This document shows positions 18,989 to 28,168 of a stretch of DNA of 64,000 bases, one piece after another. How positions within the stretch are numbered: the first letter of the stretch is position 1; every line of letters begins with the position of its first letter. The translations under genes were made by a program, and so were the position numbers. A model generated the notes under the pieces. The model did not search any database, was not told the DNA's origin, and saw nothing but the letters and a program-made list of their open reading frames with translations. This stretch comes from Celerinatantimonas sp046054195 (GTDB taxonomy: Bacteria; Pseudomonadota; Gammaproteobacteria; Enterobacterales; Celerinatantimonadaceae): contig NZ_JBEQCS010000004.1 in the NCBI RefSeq assembly GCF_046054195.1, positions 1 to 64,000 on the forward strand, read 5' to 3'.

Positions 18989-19294
18989 TCACTGCCTTGC
19001 ACTTTTCCAGAGTAAAAAAGCCTCAGCGGCTAAATCGGAAAGTTTGGAGCTAACTGCTCGCTCACGATATGCAGAACTTGAATTCTCGGCAATTGGAGCA
19101 CTTTGAGCGATCGCCTGCGCTAATTGTTGCAAATAGCAATACCCGCTCTGGCTATATGCACGCGATTCATCATCAGTCATTTTTAACATAAAACTATAGC
19201 CAAAAGCACCAATGCTACAATTTACATCCAGGTAATAATGCTCCTGATGCTCAAATAAAAACCAGCTACTTACTTGCCAATCAAAAACTCTCAT
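18989..19294 (-). CDS. Small hypothetical protein
   Basis: A 101-residue protein I do not recognise. It is rich in aromatic residues at the N-terminus (FDWQVSSWFLFEHQEHYYLDV) and in Ala, Ser and Gln later, without signal peptide or membrane segment. ATG 19294 is preceded by AAAGG at good distance, and codon use is similar to neighbouring genes, which supports a real gene. A hairpin with an 8-bp stem at 18931-18950 lies 39 bases beyond the stop and may end its transcript. It faces away from another small unknown gene, with an AT-rich promoter strip between them. Confidence 0.5.
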   Translation of the reverse strand: MRVFDWQVSSWFLFEHQEHYYLDVNCSIGAFGYSFMLKMTDDESRAYSQSGYCYLQQLAQAIAQSAPIAENSSSAYRERAVSSKLSDLAAEAFLLWKSARQ

Positions 19295-19376
19295 CTTTTA
19301 GCCTTTTTTAAAACCATCCATTTAATTAATAAATTTATTATTTAACCAATTGATTTAATAATATAGACACAAATAG

Positions 19377-19688
19377 ATGAGAGAACCCCATGTTAAGTAT
19401 TTTTCTTGGAACAAAAAAGAGACGATTAAAAATATGGATATCGAAGGCAGCGAGAACATCGCACATCTGATGGCGAATGAACTAGTCGAAACATTTAATT
19501 TCGTTGCTATTAAAGACTTTCAAAATAAAATCGCCATCTCCTTTGCATTAGGAGATGGCATTCTTGGTCTTTCATATAGCAAGCATGGAAGAATCACAAA
19601 TGAATACATGACAGAAAGCATCCGCGCCTCTATCAGCTATCTACGCCTCTATATGCCTGAATATCTCGATCTTAGAAACCATAGTTAA
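19377..19688 (+). CDS. Small hypothetical protein with possible frameshift start
   Basis: Up to 103 residues, family not recognised, no membrane segment. The start is doubtful: ATG 19377 has no ribosome site, while ATG 19434 (84 residues) follows AAGAGA. A third ATG at 19390, in another frame, encodes MLSIFLGTKK and runs onto A-AAA-AAG (19413-19419). A -1 shift there would join it to ETIKNMDIEG of this frame. Either the gene has a programmed shift, one A was lost from a run of seven, or translation simply starts at 19434. Confidence 0.45.
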   Translation: MREPHVKYFSWNKKETIKNMDIEGSENIAHLMANELVETFNFVAIKDFQNKIAISFALGDGILGLSYSKHGRITNEYMTESIRASISYLRLYMPEYLDLRNHS

Positions 19689-19730
19689 ACCAGTAACGAC
19701 CATAGAAATAGGCCACTTATACATCAGCGA

Positions 19731-20165
19731 TTAGAAATAGCCATCGACAGCAATACCTATCGCTTCAAAAGAAACGCCGTTGGGAGCATCATCATTATCA
19801 TCCATTTGAGCAATAGTCCCGCGCCAAAGGCTTAATTGTAGCTTTTTAAATATATAGCTATAACCCTGCTCAGGAGATTCTTTATCATATTCGTCATCAT
19901 TTTCAACACAAGCAACCGCTTGTTTAGCAGTGACAGAATGTAAATTAATGCCTTTATAAAAGGCTGCAAATTTATTTGATTTTGCCAGTTCTATAAATTC
20001 AACTTTATCATTTTCATCGAAATCAATCATAAAACCAGATAGGTAACCTACCCGTCCATTCCCTGAAAACTCAGGTTTGCCAAAACACGTATTAACTTCA
20101 GCTCTTGTCATTCCCAATTTGATTGGGCCAATTCCAAGGTGTGGTGTTATCTCAAATTTATGCAT
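19731..20165 (-). CDS. Hypothetical protein, 144 residues
   Basis: A soluble protein I cannot name. The N-terminal pattern HLGIGPIKLGMTRAEVNTCFGKP resembles a short motif (GxGPIxxGMxxxEV) seen in assorted small bacterial proteins, where a beta-alpha start precedes a sheet domain. The rest alternates beta-type stretches with acidic loops (ENDDEYDKES, MDDNDDAP). It is next to a decayed immunity-like gene and other small unknowns, so an accessory or immunity-type role is possible but not shown. The ribosome site is weak; the nearest GAGG is 17 bases away. Confidence 0.5.
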   Translation of the reverse strand: MHKFEITPHLGIGPIKLGMTRAEVNTCFGKPEFSGNGRVGYLSGFMIDFDENDKVEFIELAKSNKFAAFYKGINLHSVTAKQAVACVENDDEYDKESPEQGYSYIFKKLQLSLWRGTIAQMDDNDDAPNGVSFEAIGIAVDGYF

Positions 20166-20303
20166 TGTTGTTTGAGGTTCCTCTTGAATTTAGATGGTTT
20201 ATTACTAAATTTTACAGCTCGGAGGGATGATATAATCACATATGTTATGTTTCACTGTTAGATTTAATATTTTTCATATTCCCTGTACATAAATTTGGAT
20301 AAT

Positions 20304-20606
20304 TTATTGGAAATACCCGCCCAATTTATGTCTTGGTATCTTTCTAAAATTGACTCAAACGCTAATTATAACCTTTGGCCACAAATACTCATTAAGCACA
20401 ATTGCATAATTCAACGAGTCTTAAGTGTGAAAATTAATCACGAAACGAACCTGAAAATTTTCTCCACCGTCATGGCTTGGACCAATGGTAAAATTCACCC
20501 AAAAATCAATATAAAACACATCATCGGTAACCCACTTATCAATCGGATCATAATCAGTTCAGTCAGATCGGGTACTGACAATAAAATTACCAGAGTTGTA
20601 ACGCAT
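20304..20606 (-). pseudogene. Decayed Imm8-like immunity gene
   Basis: One minus-strand frame reads MRYNSGNFIVSTRSD, stop, TDYDPIDKWVTDD...VFYIDFWVNFTIGP...GGENFQVRFVINFHT, stop, then SLNYAIVLNEYLWPKV, stop, and on to a last stop at 20304. The spacing of Asp-Pro, Trp, Phe, IGP, GENF and the later IV-EY-W matches what I recall of Imm8-type immunity proteins of polymorphic toxin systems. Three internal stops (TGA, TAA, TGA) in an otherwise continuous frame indicate a dead gene. No toxin gene is nearby. The call depends on memory of the family. Confidence 0.42.
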
Positions 20607-20704
20607 AAACCATCAGGGAAAATCCCCATGCTCTTTTAAAATTCCATTTTCTAATAATACTTCGCTTAAATTCCTTCTATTCAATATCCCTAAAACAAAT
20701 AAGA

Positions 20705-20726
20705 AGCGGTCACCTTAGCAACCGCT
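20705..20726 (-). terminator. Terminator of amidase gene
   Basis: Stem AGCGGT with ACCGCT, 10-nt loop, followed on the minus strand by TCTTATTTGTTTT. It is 17 bp past the amidase stop. Confidence 0.55.
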
Positions 20727-20742
20727 GAATGAAACCTAACGT

Positions 20743-22299
20743 CTATTTGTTCAACTTTTCGAATGCATAACCAAGCTGCAAAACATCACTGTCTTCATTA
20801 CGTAACCCCATAAATGAAATACCCACTGGCATATTTGCTGTAATTCGCCCAGCAGGAACTGTCACTTCAGGATAACCAGAGATTGAAGCCATGCGAGTTG
20901 CTAAAAAGCCACTTTTCATATGACAAACATAGGTTAGATCTTTTTTACCATATGCCGGAGATGCCGGACAACTGGTAGTAGCAAACACCAGGGCATCAAG
21001 GCCACTTTCTTTGAATCGGTCATTAATCACTTGAGTCACTGCAGGAATTTTCCGCGTCAGCACCTGAATATATTTAGGTGAAGAGCTTGGGCTATGAAAG
21101 TTTTTCACTAAACCTTTATAACGACCAGGATTGATGACTTTCTTGCCGTTATCAGTCTTTTTAGCAAGAATTTTCATAAACTCTGCCATGGTATGCGGTT
21201 CACCTTTAGCAAGATTAGCCAGATAGGCATTAAACTGCGGTTTGAACTCTTCCATCCCCACTGGAGCCATAACATCCCCATAGAGGTTATCAAAAGATTT
21301 TGGCATAGTAATTGGCACAATGTGTGCCCCTGCCTTTTTCATTTTGGCAACAGCCGCATCGATTCGCTGATTCACTTCTTTATTGCCTTCTCTGAAGTTG
21401 GTCAACACCCCAATCGTTTTACCTTTAAATGATGCAGATTTTAGATCCTGATAGAACGAATGAGATGGACGATGCGCAAATTTAGTCGCTGCATCTTTAG
21501 GGTCTTCACCTTTCATTACATCTACAACAATTGCCTGATCGGTCACATTGGAGGTAATAACCCCAGCCGTATCAAAACTCAGAGAAAGAGGGATAATACC
21601 GCTTCGACTAGTTAGGCCCAAGGTCGGTCTCAAACCAACGGTGCCAGTCACTGCCGCTGGTCCACGAATCGAACCACTGGTATCGGTTCCCAATGCAAAA
21701 GGCGCTAAATGAGCTGCAACCGCAGATGCTGAGCCACTACTAGAACCAGACGAATTACGCAGCAAATTGGATGGGTTCAGCGTCAGTCCGCCTACTGAGC
21801 TATACCCAGGACGGCCAAACGATGAGGCCAACTCAGACATATTCGTTTTAGCCAGCAGAATCGCACCGTCATCAAGCAATTTCTGTATAACAAATGCATT
21901 AGTTTTAGGCACCGAATCCGCTAAAGCAAGAGAGCCGCCAGTAGTTAGTATCCCCTTGGTATTATAATTATCTTTAGCCATAAATGGGATACCCCCTACA
22001 GACATGTGACCTGCTGGTGCTTTCTTATGATGGGCATCCCAGGCACGCGCTTGTTCCAGAGCTTTAGGGTTAATCGTAATTACTGCATTAATCGATTTAT
22101 TCTTTTGCTTTATTTCATCCAAATAAGCCTGAACTATTTCTTCGGAAGTTAGTTTTTTATTATCTAGAGCTGCACGTAATTGGGGTATATGCATCGTCAC
22201 AATATCTTTTTGAGCTATATTTGCAAACGATGAAAATGAAGTAGATAAGGCTAAAAAGCCTATTGTGGTAATAAATGGTGAACTTTTAATATGAAACAT
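20743..22299 (-). CDS. Exported amidase-signature hydrolase
   Basis: A 518-residue enzyme of the amidase-signature family (GatA, AtzF-like). A signal peptide covers about residues 1-26. The Ser-cisSer-Lys triad is visible: Lys in MAKDNYNTKG (about 109), the Gly/Ser-rich block RNSSGSSSGSASA (about 181-193), and the nucleophile in TDTSGSIRGPA (about 207). It cleaves amide bonds in the periplasm; the substrate is unknown. GAGG precedes ATG. It lies 174 bp after the oxidase genes on the same strand and may share their transcript, releasing amines or amino acids for them. Confidence 0.8.
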   Translation of the reverse strand: MFHIKSSPFITTIGFLALSTSFSSFANIAQKDIVTMHIPQLRAALDNKKLTSEEIVQAYLDEIKQKNKSINAVITINPKALEQARAWDAHHKKAPAGHMSVGGIPFMAKDNYNTKGILTTGGSLALADSVPKTNAFVIQKLLDDGAILLAKTNMSELASSFGRPGYSSVGGLTLNPSNLLRNSSGSSSGSASAVAAHLAPFALGTDTSGSIRGPAAVTGTVGLRPTLGLTSRSGIIPLSLSFDTAGVITSNVTDQAIVVDVMKGEDPKDAATKFAHRPSHSFYQDLKSASFKGKTIGVLTNFREGNKEVNQRIDAAVAKMKKAGAHIVPITMPKSFDNLYGDVMAPVGMEEFKPQFNAYLANLAKGEPHTMAEFMKILAKKTDNGKKVINPGRYKGLVKNFHSPSSSPKYIQVLTRKIPAVTQVINDRFKESGLDALVFATTSCPASPAYGKKDLTYVCHMKSGFLATRMASISGYPEVTVPAGRITANMPVGISFMGLRNEDSDVLQLGYAFEKLNK

Positions 22300-22473
22300 T
22301 AATTAACCTCTTTATATAATTAAAAACTAAGATCGGTAAATAAAATTGTTTACTACTTTATAGTTCACTTAATGTAGTCACACCGACTCATTAAGAGATA
22401 TGACCAGTCTGAAAGTAGATCAGCCAAATTTGATATTTTGTTATAAAAATTAGATCTTATTTCACTTCAATAT

Positions 22474-23877
22474 TTAGGAATCTAATTCTTCATCTATTTT
22501 CAGAGATACTAGCTCACCAAGAGTTATCGGCTTCAAAGGAGGTCGAATTCGATAGAAATCATTTTCATTGACCTGTCGTTTCTGTTCTGTCGCTATGATA
22601 TTTGCAATCGTATATCCACACTGACGACCCTGACATGGCCCCATGCCCGCTCTGGTAAATGCTTTTAGTTGGTTAATACCTGGTGAAGCCATGGAGGCAA
22701 CTCGACGAATATCACCTACTGTAATCTCTTCACAACGACACACTACTGTCTCATCAGAAGGAAAAATAAGTCTCTGAGGTGGTGGATAAAGTGCATCTAA
22801 CATAGGTCGTATACTCAGCAAATTTTTTAGTTTTTTTCGTAAAGGGCTCACCAGAGCATCAGCGCTTTTCTGCTCCAAAAGTCCGATTCTCATAGCAATG
22901 CCTAAAGCGACGATTTCACCTCGGACACAAGCGGCCTGCCCTCCACCAATTCCGGCACCGTCTCCAGCAACCGATATGCCAGCAAGGCTACTTGCTCCCC
23001 ATGAATCGAGCGAAGGAACTAAGCAACTTTGCTGATGACTCCAGTGATGTTTTAAGCCCAGAGATTGAGTCATATGAATAGAGGGAACAACGCCCTCGTG
23101 TACGAGTAGCGCATTGGCTCGGACACGTTTAGTCAATCCATTAGCTAACGTATATTCGAGCTCATGAAGCCGCCCTTCGCCGTATGCATGAAAAGATTTC
23201 ACGCCGCGAATACGCTTGGTCCCTGAGCGTTTTATCTGGTTCAACCAAAGCAGTCCCTTTAAAACGTCTTTTCTGCCTTTAAACACAGATTTAAACCACC
23301 GAAGAGTTCGCAACCATTCTCCTGGGGCACTAGTGTCTAACCAGCCTTCAATCTCTCCGCCTACTTTAATAACTTGGGCCATATAAAGAATGAGTAAAGG
23401 ACCACTTCCTGCCACCCAAGTTGGCCCTTGCGGGATCTGTCGCGAATCTTTCAACAGAAGCTGTGCTCCCCCAACGGGCATAACGCCAGGAAGGGTCCAT
23501 CCAGGAAACGGCGCCGGTCTTTCCAACGCTCCTGTTGCCACAATAATTTCTTTTGCTTTGACAGATTCGACCTCACCATCTCGGCGCAGAAGTACTCGCA
23601 AAGATGGATCTATCTGCCAAACCTGTGTGTTGGGTTCATAAGTTGCTCCGCTGCCACGAAATAGTGAAGCCACTGATTCACCTGATTCATATTCTTTTCC
23701 TAAAACGTGGGCTAAGGACGTTCCAGCAATCGACTCAACTCTGTGCCAGAGTTTTCCGCCAGGTTCTGGTTGTTCATCGACGACAAGAACTGATAAATCA
23801 AACGTTCTCAGCTTAATGGCTGCGCTCATTCCAGCGGGTCCCGCCCCCACAATGACAACATCAAATTTGCGGTTCAT
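22474..23877 (-). CDS. FAD/[2Fe-2S] oxidase large subunit, OoxA/HcnB type
   Basis: A 467-residue flavoprotein. The N-terminal dinucleotide site is VIVGAGPAGMSAA (residues 6-18), a second binding region is around 150-170, and a C-terminal BFD-like domain carries the [2Fe-2S] ligands CRCEE (about 384) and GMGPCQGRQCG (about 415). This is the arrangement of the large subunit of octopine/nopaline oxidases, hydrogen cyanide synthase and D-hydroxyproline dehydrogenase. It starts 4 bases inside the small ferredoxin-like gene. With the two upstream genes it should make one membrane-associated oxidase of an N-substituted or D-amino acid. Confidence 0.8.
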   Translation of the reverse strand: MNRKFDVVIVGAGPAGMSAAIKLRTFDLSVLVVDEQPEPGGKLWHRVESIAGTSLAHVLGKEYESGESVASLFRGSGATYEPNTQVWQIDPSLRVLLRRDGEVESVKAKEIIVATGALERPAPFPGWTLPGVMPVGGAQLLLKDSRQIPQGPTWVAGSGPLLILYMAQVIKVGGEIEGWLDTSAPGEWLRTLRWFKSVFKGRKDVLKGLLWLNQIKRSGTKRIRGVKSFHAYGEGRLHELEYTLANGLTKRVRANALLVHEGVVPSIHMTQSLGLKHHWSHQQSCLVPSLDSWGASSLAGISVAGDGAGIGGGQAACVRGEIVALGIAMRIGLLEQKSADALVSPLRKKLKNLLSIRPMLDALYPPPQRLIFPSDETVVCRCEEITVGDIRRVASMASPGINQLKAFTRAGMGPCQGRQCGYTIANIIATEQKRQVNENDFYRIRPPLKPITLGELVSLKIDEELDS

Positions 23878-24173
23878 TTATTCATACTCCGACGTCCTAG
23901 TTGGCGTACAACTTTCATATTTTCTCTAACAGTGACTTGGCAAGTTTGCACAGATCCCTGACCATCGATCTCTGCCAAACAGTCAAAACAAACACCCATC
24001 ATGCAGTATGGCGCTCGCTTACTCATATTTACGGGCGTAGTCCGGCTCATAAGCATATTTTGACGAAGCAGTACTGCCGCAACAGTTTCGCCAGATTCGG
24101 CTTCTACTGCCTCGCCATCAATATAAATAATTACTTTTGCAATACTTTCTGAGTGCTTAAGCTTCCTAAACAT
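23874..24173 (-). CDS. [2Fe-2S] small subunit, HcnA type
   Basis: A 99-residue ferredoxin-like subunit (2Fe-2S, Fer2_4 type) of the three-part oxidase. The iron ligands are in APYCMMGVCFDCL and the later QTC. ATG 24173 was chosen because it overlaps the stop of the upstream flavoprotein gene (TTTCATGTTTAG), and this length fits the family; a longer frame to 24266 just repeats the end of the neighbour. The overlap at both ends indicates equimolar, coupled synthesis of the three subunits. In Agrobacterium this domain is often separate or fused; here it is a separate gene. Confidence 0.8.
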   Translation of the reverse strand: MFRKLKHSESIAKVIIYIDGEAVEAESGETVAAVLLRQNMLMSRTTPVNMSKRAPYCMMGVCFDCLAEIDGQGSVQTCQVTVRENMKVVRQLGRRSMNK

Positions 24174-25287
24174 GAAACCGCCTATAGTGAAAAGGTGAAA
24201 GGCTTGCTGGATAAGGCTCGTCTGACGCAATGACCTCTGCATATTGCCTTGCATGAAAAGACGCAAGTGTCACACCGGAATGGCACACTGCAATATGTGC
24301 TCCCGGATATTCAACAGAAGATGCATAAACAGGGCTTCCATCTGGCGTCATGATGCGCAGAGCTGACCATTGTCGAACAACGTTTGCCCCTGCGAGTACA
24401 GGTAAAGTTTTTATGGCTCTAGCAGCCATACTGTTTGCGCCAGCAAAGGTAGTGGAGATATCTTTGCCCACATCTTCGTGCGTTGCTCCTATCATCACAG
24501 TACCTTCTGCACTTTGACGCAGCTCCCCGCTGGGCAGAGGTAATATGGGCGCGAGTCTCTCTGTAACCAACAATTGTCCGCGCTGAGGTTTAACCGGTGC
24601 ATGCAGACCAACCATTGGAGCAAGTTCCACATTGCCTAAGCCTGATGCCAGCAGGACCTTTTCACAACGAAACTGCGCATATTGCGTTATAACGTCAAAA
24701 CCTCCGCCCTGAAGAGGAGATATTCGTTTTACTCGGCTATTCGATCGAATTTCGCCACCACGCATAAGGAATGATTTGTGCAGAGCACAAAGAAGATGCA
24801 AAGGGTTAACATGTCCATCATTTGCTGCAAAACATGCACCGACAACATCTCGCCCCAGTTGAAGAGAAGGAAACCGCAACTCTAACTCGCTGCGGCGCAG
24901 CATTTGAACTGGACTTTTGAGCTCAGGTATCTGCGCGTTCCATTGCGCCATCTCAAGAGAAAAATTGGTATATTCTTCTTCGCTCAGACAAAATTCTAAT
25001 CCTCCTTTATTTTCATAATTGATAAGGACCTCACTTTCATCTTCCAATTCTCGGGCAAAAGATGGCCACTGTGAAACGGCCTTAATTGAGAGGCGCTGGT
25101 AATTGGGATCTCCTAGGCCTTTTCCAGCCGACCAAACTAAGCCAAAATTTGCCTTTGCCGCTCTATGGTCCGTATCCTCTGCATCTAGCATAAGAATACG
25201 CAGTGGTAGTTTTGACAGCCCCCAGGCTATAGCCGCACCAGTCATACCAGCACCGACAACTATCAGGTCATAATCATGTTGCGTCAT
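24166..25287 (-). CDS. FAD oxidoreductase, DadA/OoxB/HcnC type
   Basis: A 373-residue DAO-family flavoprotein, the catalytic subunit that oxidises the C-N bond. The FAD-binding GAGMTGAAIAWGLS sits at residues 12-25; GLVWSAGKGLGDPNYQ at about 48-64 is typical of the opine-oxidase B subunit; the C-terminal region has VCHSGVTLASFHARQYAE. It is the first gene of a tightly coupled trio leading to the amidase. The 648 bases upstream form a long divergent control region with the OccT-like gene, containing one short open frame. The substrate is inferred from neighbours, not from active-site residues. Confidence 0.8.
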   Translation of the reverse strand: MTQHDYDLIVVGAGMTGAAIAWGLSKLPLRILMLDAEDTDHRAAKANFGLVWSAGKGLGDPNYQRLSIKAVSQWPSFARELEDESEVLINYENKGGLEFCLSEEEYTNFSLEMAQWNAQIPELKSPVQMLRRSELELRFPSLQLGRDVVGACFAANDGHVNPLHLLCALHKSFLMRGGEIRSNSRVKRISPLQGGGFDVITQYAQFRCEKVLLASGLGNVELAPMVGLHAPVKPQRGQLLVTERLAPILPLPSGELRQSAEGTVMIGATHEDVGKDISTTFAGANSMAARAIKTLPVLAGANVVRQWSALRIMTPDGSPVYASSVEYPGAHIAVCHSGVTLASFHARQYAEVIASDEPYPASLSPFHYRRFHV

Positions 25288-25544
25288 CTTGAATTCCTAC
25301 CAGCTAACCAAGAATAAATAATTCATCTTATTGTCAATACTTAACCGATAACTCTGCTGATGGCTAATTACAGCTACCGCATATTTATGCCTTTAAAATT
25401 TCTTAGACCAGAGTTTATAGTTCAGCTATTTATTTGAATGTAACAAGTCGGAACCACATGATATTCATCGAACCGACAATATTATTTAATTCCAATAAAA
25501 CCGTGATAAGCGTCAGAATTCAAATTAGTTATGGATAGTCTTTC

Positions 25545-25691
25545 ATGCGTAAATATTATACTGTAGAAAATGCTTGTTATGTTCTCAGAGAATTCGAAGA
25601 AAATAACAAAAAATGGATATTAAAATTAGATACTTTAATACAGTTCACGCCGTTAAAAGTGAATCATCAACCTTTTTTATCTCAATGGTAG
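25545..25691 (+). CDS. Short open frame in control region, doubtful
   Basis: A 48-residue frame from ATG 25545 to TAG 25689-25691 with no strong ribosome site. The peptide (MRKYYTVENACYVLREFEEN...) looks protein-like, amphipathic and Lys/Glu-rich, and may be the N-terminal remnant of a lost gene rather than a functional small protein. The rest of 25288-25935 is AT-rich and otherwise empty, holding the promoters for the oxidase trio and the binding-protein gene. Confidence 0.25.
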   Translation: MRKYYTVENACYVLREFEENNKKWILKLDTLIQFTPLKVNHQPFLSQW

Positions 25692-25935
25692 TTTTCCAAA
25701 ACATCCTCATATAATATTTACTCATTCTTGGCATCTCTTTTTTTATTTTTCATCAAGCATAATCCATTGCAATACTGAGTAACGATTAGTAACAATCAAC
25801 TCCCTAATTACAAATAGTATGAATGAAAGTTGTTCTCGATAAATACATACACAGGATATCCTCTTATAGGGATGAGGAATTATAAAGTTCACCAAACTGG
25901 TTCAACATTGTTATTTACCATGGAAGATCATAATC

Positions 25936-26769
25936 ATGAAACTTGCTATTATTACTCTCTTTTCTGCAGCTGTGTTTTCTGCTCAGCCCATTTATGCAGC
26001 TAACAATACGATTCACATTGCTACTGAAGGAGCTTACAAACCTTGGTCATTTGTTAATGGAAAAGGTAATCTAGATGGTTTTGAAATTGATTTTGTGAAT
26101 GCTTTATGCTCACGAATAAAAGCCAATTGCAAGATTACAGCCCAGAACTGGGACGGATTAATCCCATCACTAAATTCAGGCAAATTTGACGCAATTGTAG
26201 CGGCCATGTCAATAACCCCTAAGCGTCAAAAAGTAATCAGCTTTTCTGAAGCTTATGCCGCCTCTCCGAATACGTTTATGGTACTCAAAGAAGGTCCCCT
26301 TTCTGACATGAATTCGACAGGTAAAACAATAAATCTTGTTGGTAATAAGGTGAAAGTAGCGAAAGAGTTAGCCCTTTTGTCCAAGCAGTTAAAGGGCAAA
26401 ACTATAGGGGTTCAGGGATCAACAACAGCATCTTCTTTCGTTCACAACAAACTCAAAGGTGTGAATGTGCGAGAATACAAAACGTTCGATGACTCTGAAC
26501 TCGATTTACTTGCCGGACGTATTGATGCAATCATCGCAAATATTACGGTATTGAACGATTCATTGACGCGAAAAGACGCTAAAATCGCAAAAATTTCCGG
26601 CCCAATTCTACAGGGCGCCCCTTTCAACTCCGTTGCTATAGGGCTTCGCAAGGACGATGCTCAACTAAAATCTCGTTTAAATTCTGGTATTAAATCACTG
26701 CGTGAAGATGGAACGATTAAAAAGCTTAGTGAAAAATGGTTCGGTGTTGATATTACGCCCAAATCCTGA
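25936..26769 (+). CDS. Opine/basic amino-acid binding protein, OccT/NocT-like
   Basis: A 277-residue periplasmic family-3 binding protein with a signal peptide (residues 1-21). Its body closely follows my memory of Agrobacterium NocT/OccT: ATEGAYKPWSF, LDGFEIDFVNALC, AQNWDGLIPSL, AAMSITPKRQKVISFS, GVQGSTTASSF and GLRKDDAQLKS. Those bind nopaline or octopine; arginine/lysine-binding relatives share part of this pattern. The gene is followed by its own terminator and separated from its likely permease genes by a LysR gene, unlike the contiguous occQMTP order. Confidence 0.82.
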   Translation: MKLAIITLFSAAVFSAQPIYAANNTIHIATEGAYKPWSFVNGKGNLDGFEIDFVNALCSRIKANCKITAQNWDGLIPSLNSGKFDAIVAAMSITPKRQKVISFSEAYAASPNTFMVLKEGPLSDMNSTGKTINLVGNKVKVAKELALLSKQLKGKTIGVQGSTTASSFVHNKLKGVNVREYKTFDDSELDLLAGRIDAIIANITVLNDSLTRKDAKIAKISGPILQGAPFNSVAIGLRKDDAQLKSRLNSGIKSLREDGTIKKLSEKWFGVDITPKS

Positions 26770-26837
26770 TCAGCAATATGTCCAATTAGCTGGCTCATTG
26801 CGAGTGAACTTAGAATTTGACAGAGCAAATATAAAAT

Positions 26838-26854
26838 GGCCGGTCATACCGGTC
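26838..26854 (+). terminator. Terminator of binding-protein gene
   Basis: Stem GGCCGGT with ACCGGTC around CAT, then TTCTTC. It isolates the binding-protein message from the converging LysR gene. Confidence 0.7.
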
Positions 26855-26975
26855 TTCTTCATCAAATGACTAACAAATTCGCAAGTGAGTACTAATAAGA
26901 ATTGGGCCTATCTCCATGATAAGTAGTGATGAGGTGATATAACCCATGCGATAGAAAAAGCTATTCAGGACCAAG

Positions 26976-27887
26976 TTACTCGTTCGGTAAATGCAGCTCT
27001 TCTTGCAAAAAATCCCAGAATCCTTCAGCAAATTCTGTGGTTAAGTCGCCTTGTTGGGATTCTTCGGAACTAAGCTCGGTAAAACCAGCTTCGAGAGGCG
27101 GTGTAAATCGCCTTAAAGATAGCCCTCTGGCGAGAAATTCCGTAGCTGCGAAATGGTCAATAACTGCAACCCCTGCTCCACCAAGGACAATTGAACAGGC
27201 AGTCAATGATTGATTAGTTTCAATCATCGATGTTCTCTCAATTCCTTCGAGCATCAAACTAAGTCTTTTTGAATATGTCGAACCAGGATCCACATCAATA
27301 ACACTTTCACCAATAAGATCGTCTCGAGTCAGCTCTTTTTTTTCATTCAGGCGATGGTTTGCAGGAAGCACAACCACCGCATCGATGGACCGATGGCGAC
27401 AGCGCATCCCTGTCCTGTTAAATTGAAAATCAACATATCCAAGTTCAGCGTCGCCACTCGCAACTTTCTCTATAACAGTTGCTGAAGAGGCAGCATTTAG
27501 AGAAACTTGCAAACCTTTTCGCTCTCGTAAAAAACTACCCAGATACCGTGCCAACATTCCAGATGCTAACGCTGGCATAGCATAAATTCGCAGTGTTCCT
27601 GCAAAGTTCCGACCTATATCTTGAGCCGCGCGTGCGATCCTATCTAGTCCAACGAACGAATTTTGAACCTCTCGCATCAATGTAAATGCGGCAGAAGTAG
27701 GGAGTAGACGGTTACCTCGGCGCTCGAAAAGATGAAGCCCAGTTGCCCGTTCAAAATCGGCTATAAGTCGGCTGACCGCTGGTTGAGTAACGAACAAAAG
27801 CTCAGCAGCTGCAGTAATTTGACCAGTCAACATAACAGCCCGAAAGGCCTCAACCTGCCTGAGATTAAGTCGGTGTGATTGATACAT
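26976..27887 (-). CDS. LysR-type regulator, OccR/NocR-like
   Basis: A 303-residue LysR regulator. The winged helix-turn-helix covers about residues 7-66 (LNLRQVEAFRAVMLTGQITAAAELLFVTQPAVSRLI), with a periplasmic-binding-like effector domain after residue 95. The N-terminus is very like the opine-sensing OccR/NocR group. AAGGAG lies seven bases before ATG. It diverges from the permease genes across 281 bases and converges on the binding-protein gene. It probably activates the permease and oxidase genes in response to the imported compound; no operator could be fixed by eye. Confidence 0.8.
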   Translation of the reverse strand: MYQSHRLNLRQVEAFRAVMLTGQITAAAELLFVTQPAVSRLIADFERATGLHLFERRGNRLLPTSAAFTLMREVQNSFVGLDRIARAAQDIGRNFAGTLRIYAMPALASGMLARYLGSFLRERKGLQVSLNAASSATVIEKVASGDAELGYVDFQFNRTGMRCRHRSIDAVVVLPANHRLNEKKELTRDDLIGESVIDVDPGSTYSKRLSLMLEGIERTSMIETNQSLTACSIVLGGAGVAVIDHFAATEFLARGLSLRRFTPPLEAGFTELSSEESQQGDLTTEFAEGFWDFLQEELHLPNE

Positions 27888-28168
27888 AACATCTCCTTAT
27901 GTCAAATTGATATTAAACAGTTAAAAGCCATAAATCTAGATTCTCACGCTAACAACGCACATAAAATAAAACAACCTAACGGTGTAAATAGCATAGGAAA
28001 ATTATATTCAACCTAATAATTCATCCAGTTTATTTAGTTTTTAATTGATAAAACCAAGCATAATATTTTGTAATGATAGAGTGAGTAATTTTGATTTTTC
28101 ATCTCTCGTTTCCATTGCAACACTGTGGGTATATTGAATGAACATATCTGCAATGGGGAGGTTGAGTT

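Noticed and set aside
20295..20639. 114-codon plus-strand open frame
   Set aside because: It is antisense to the immunity-like relic, lacks a ribosome site and has no family features.
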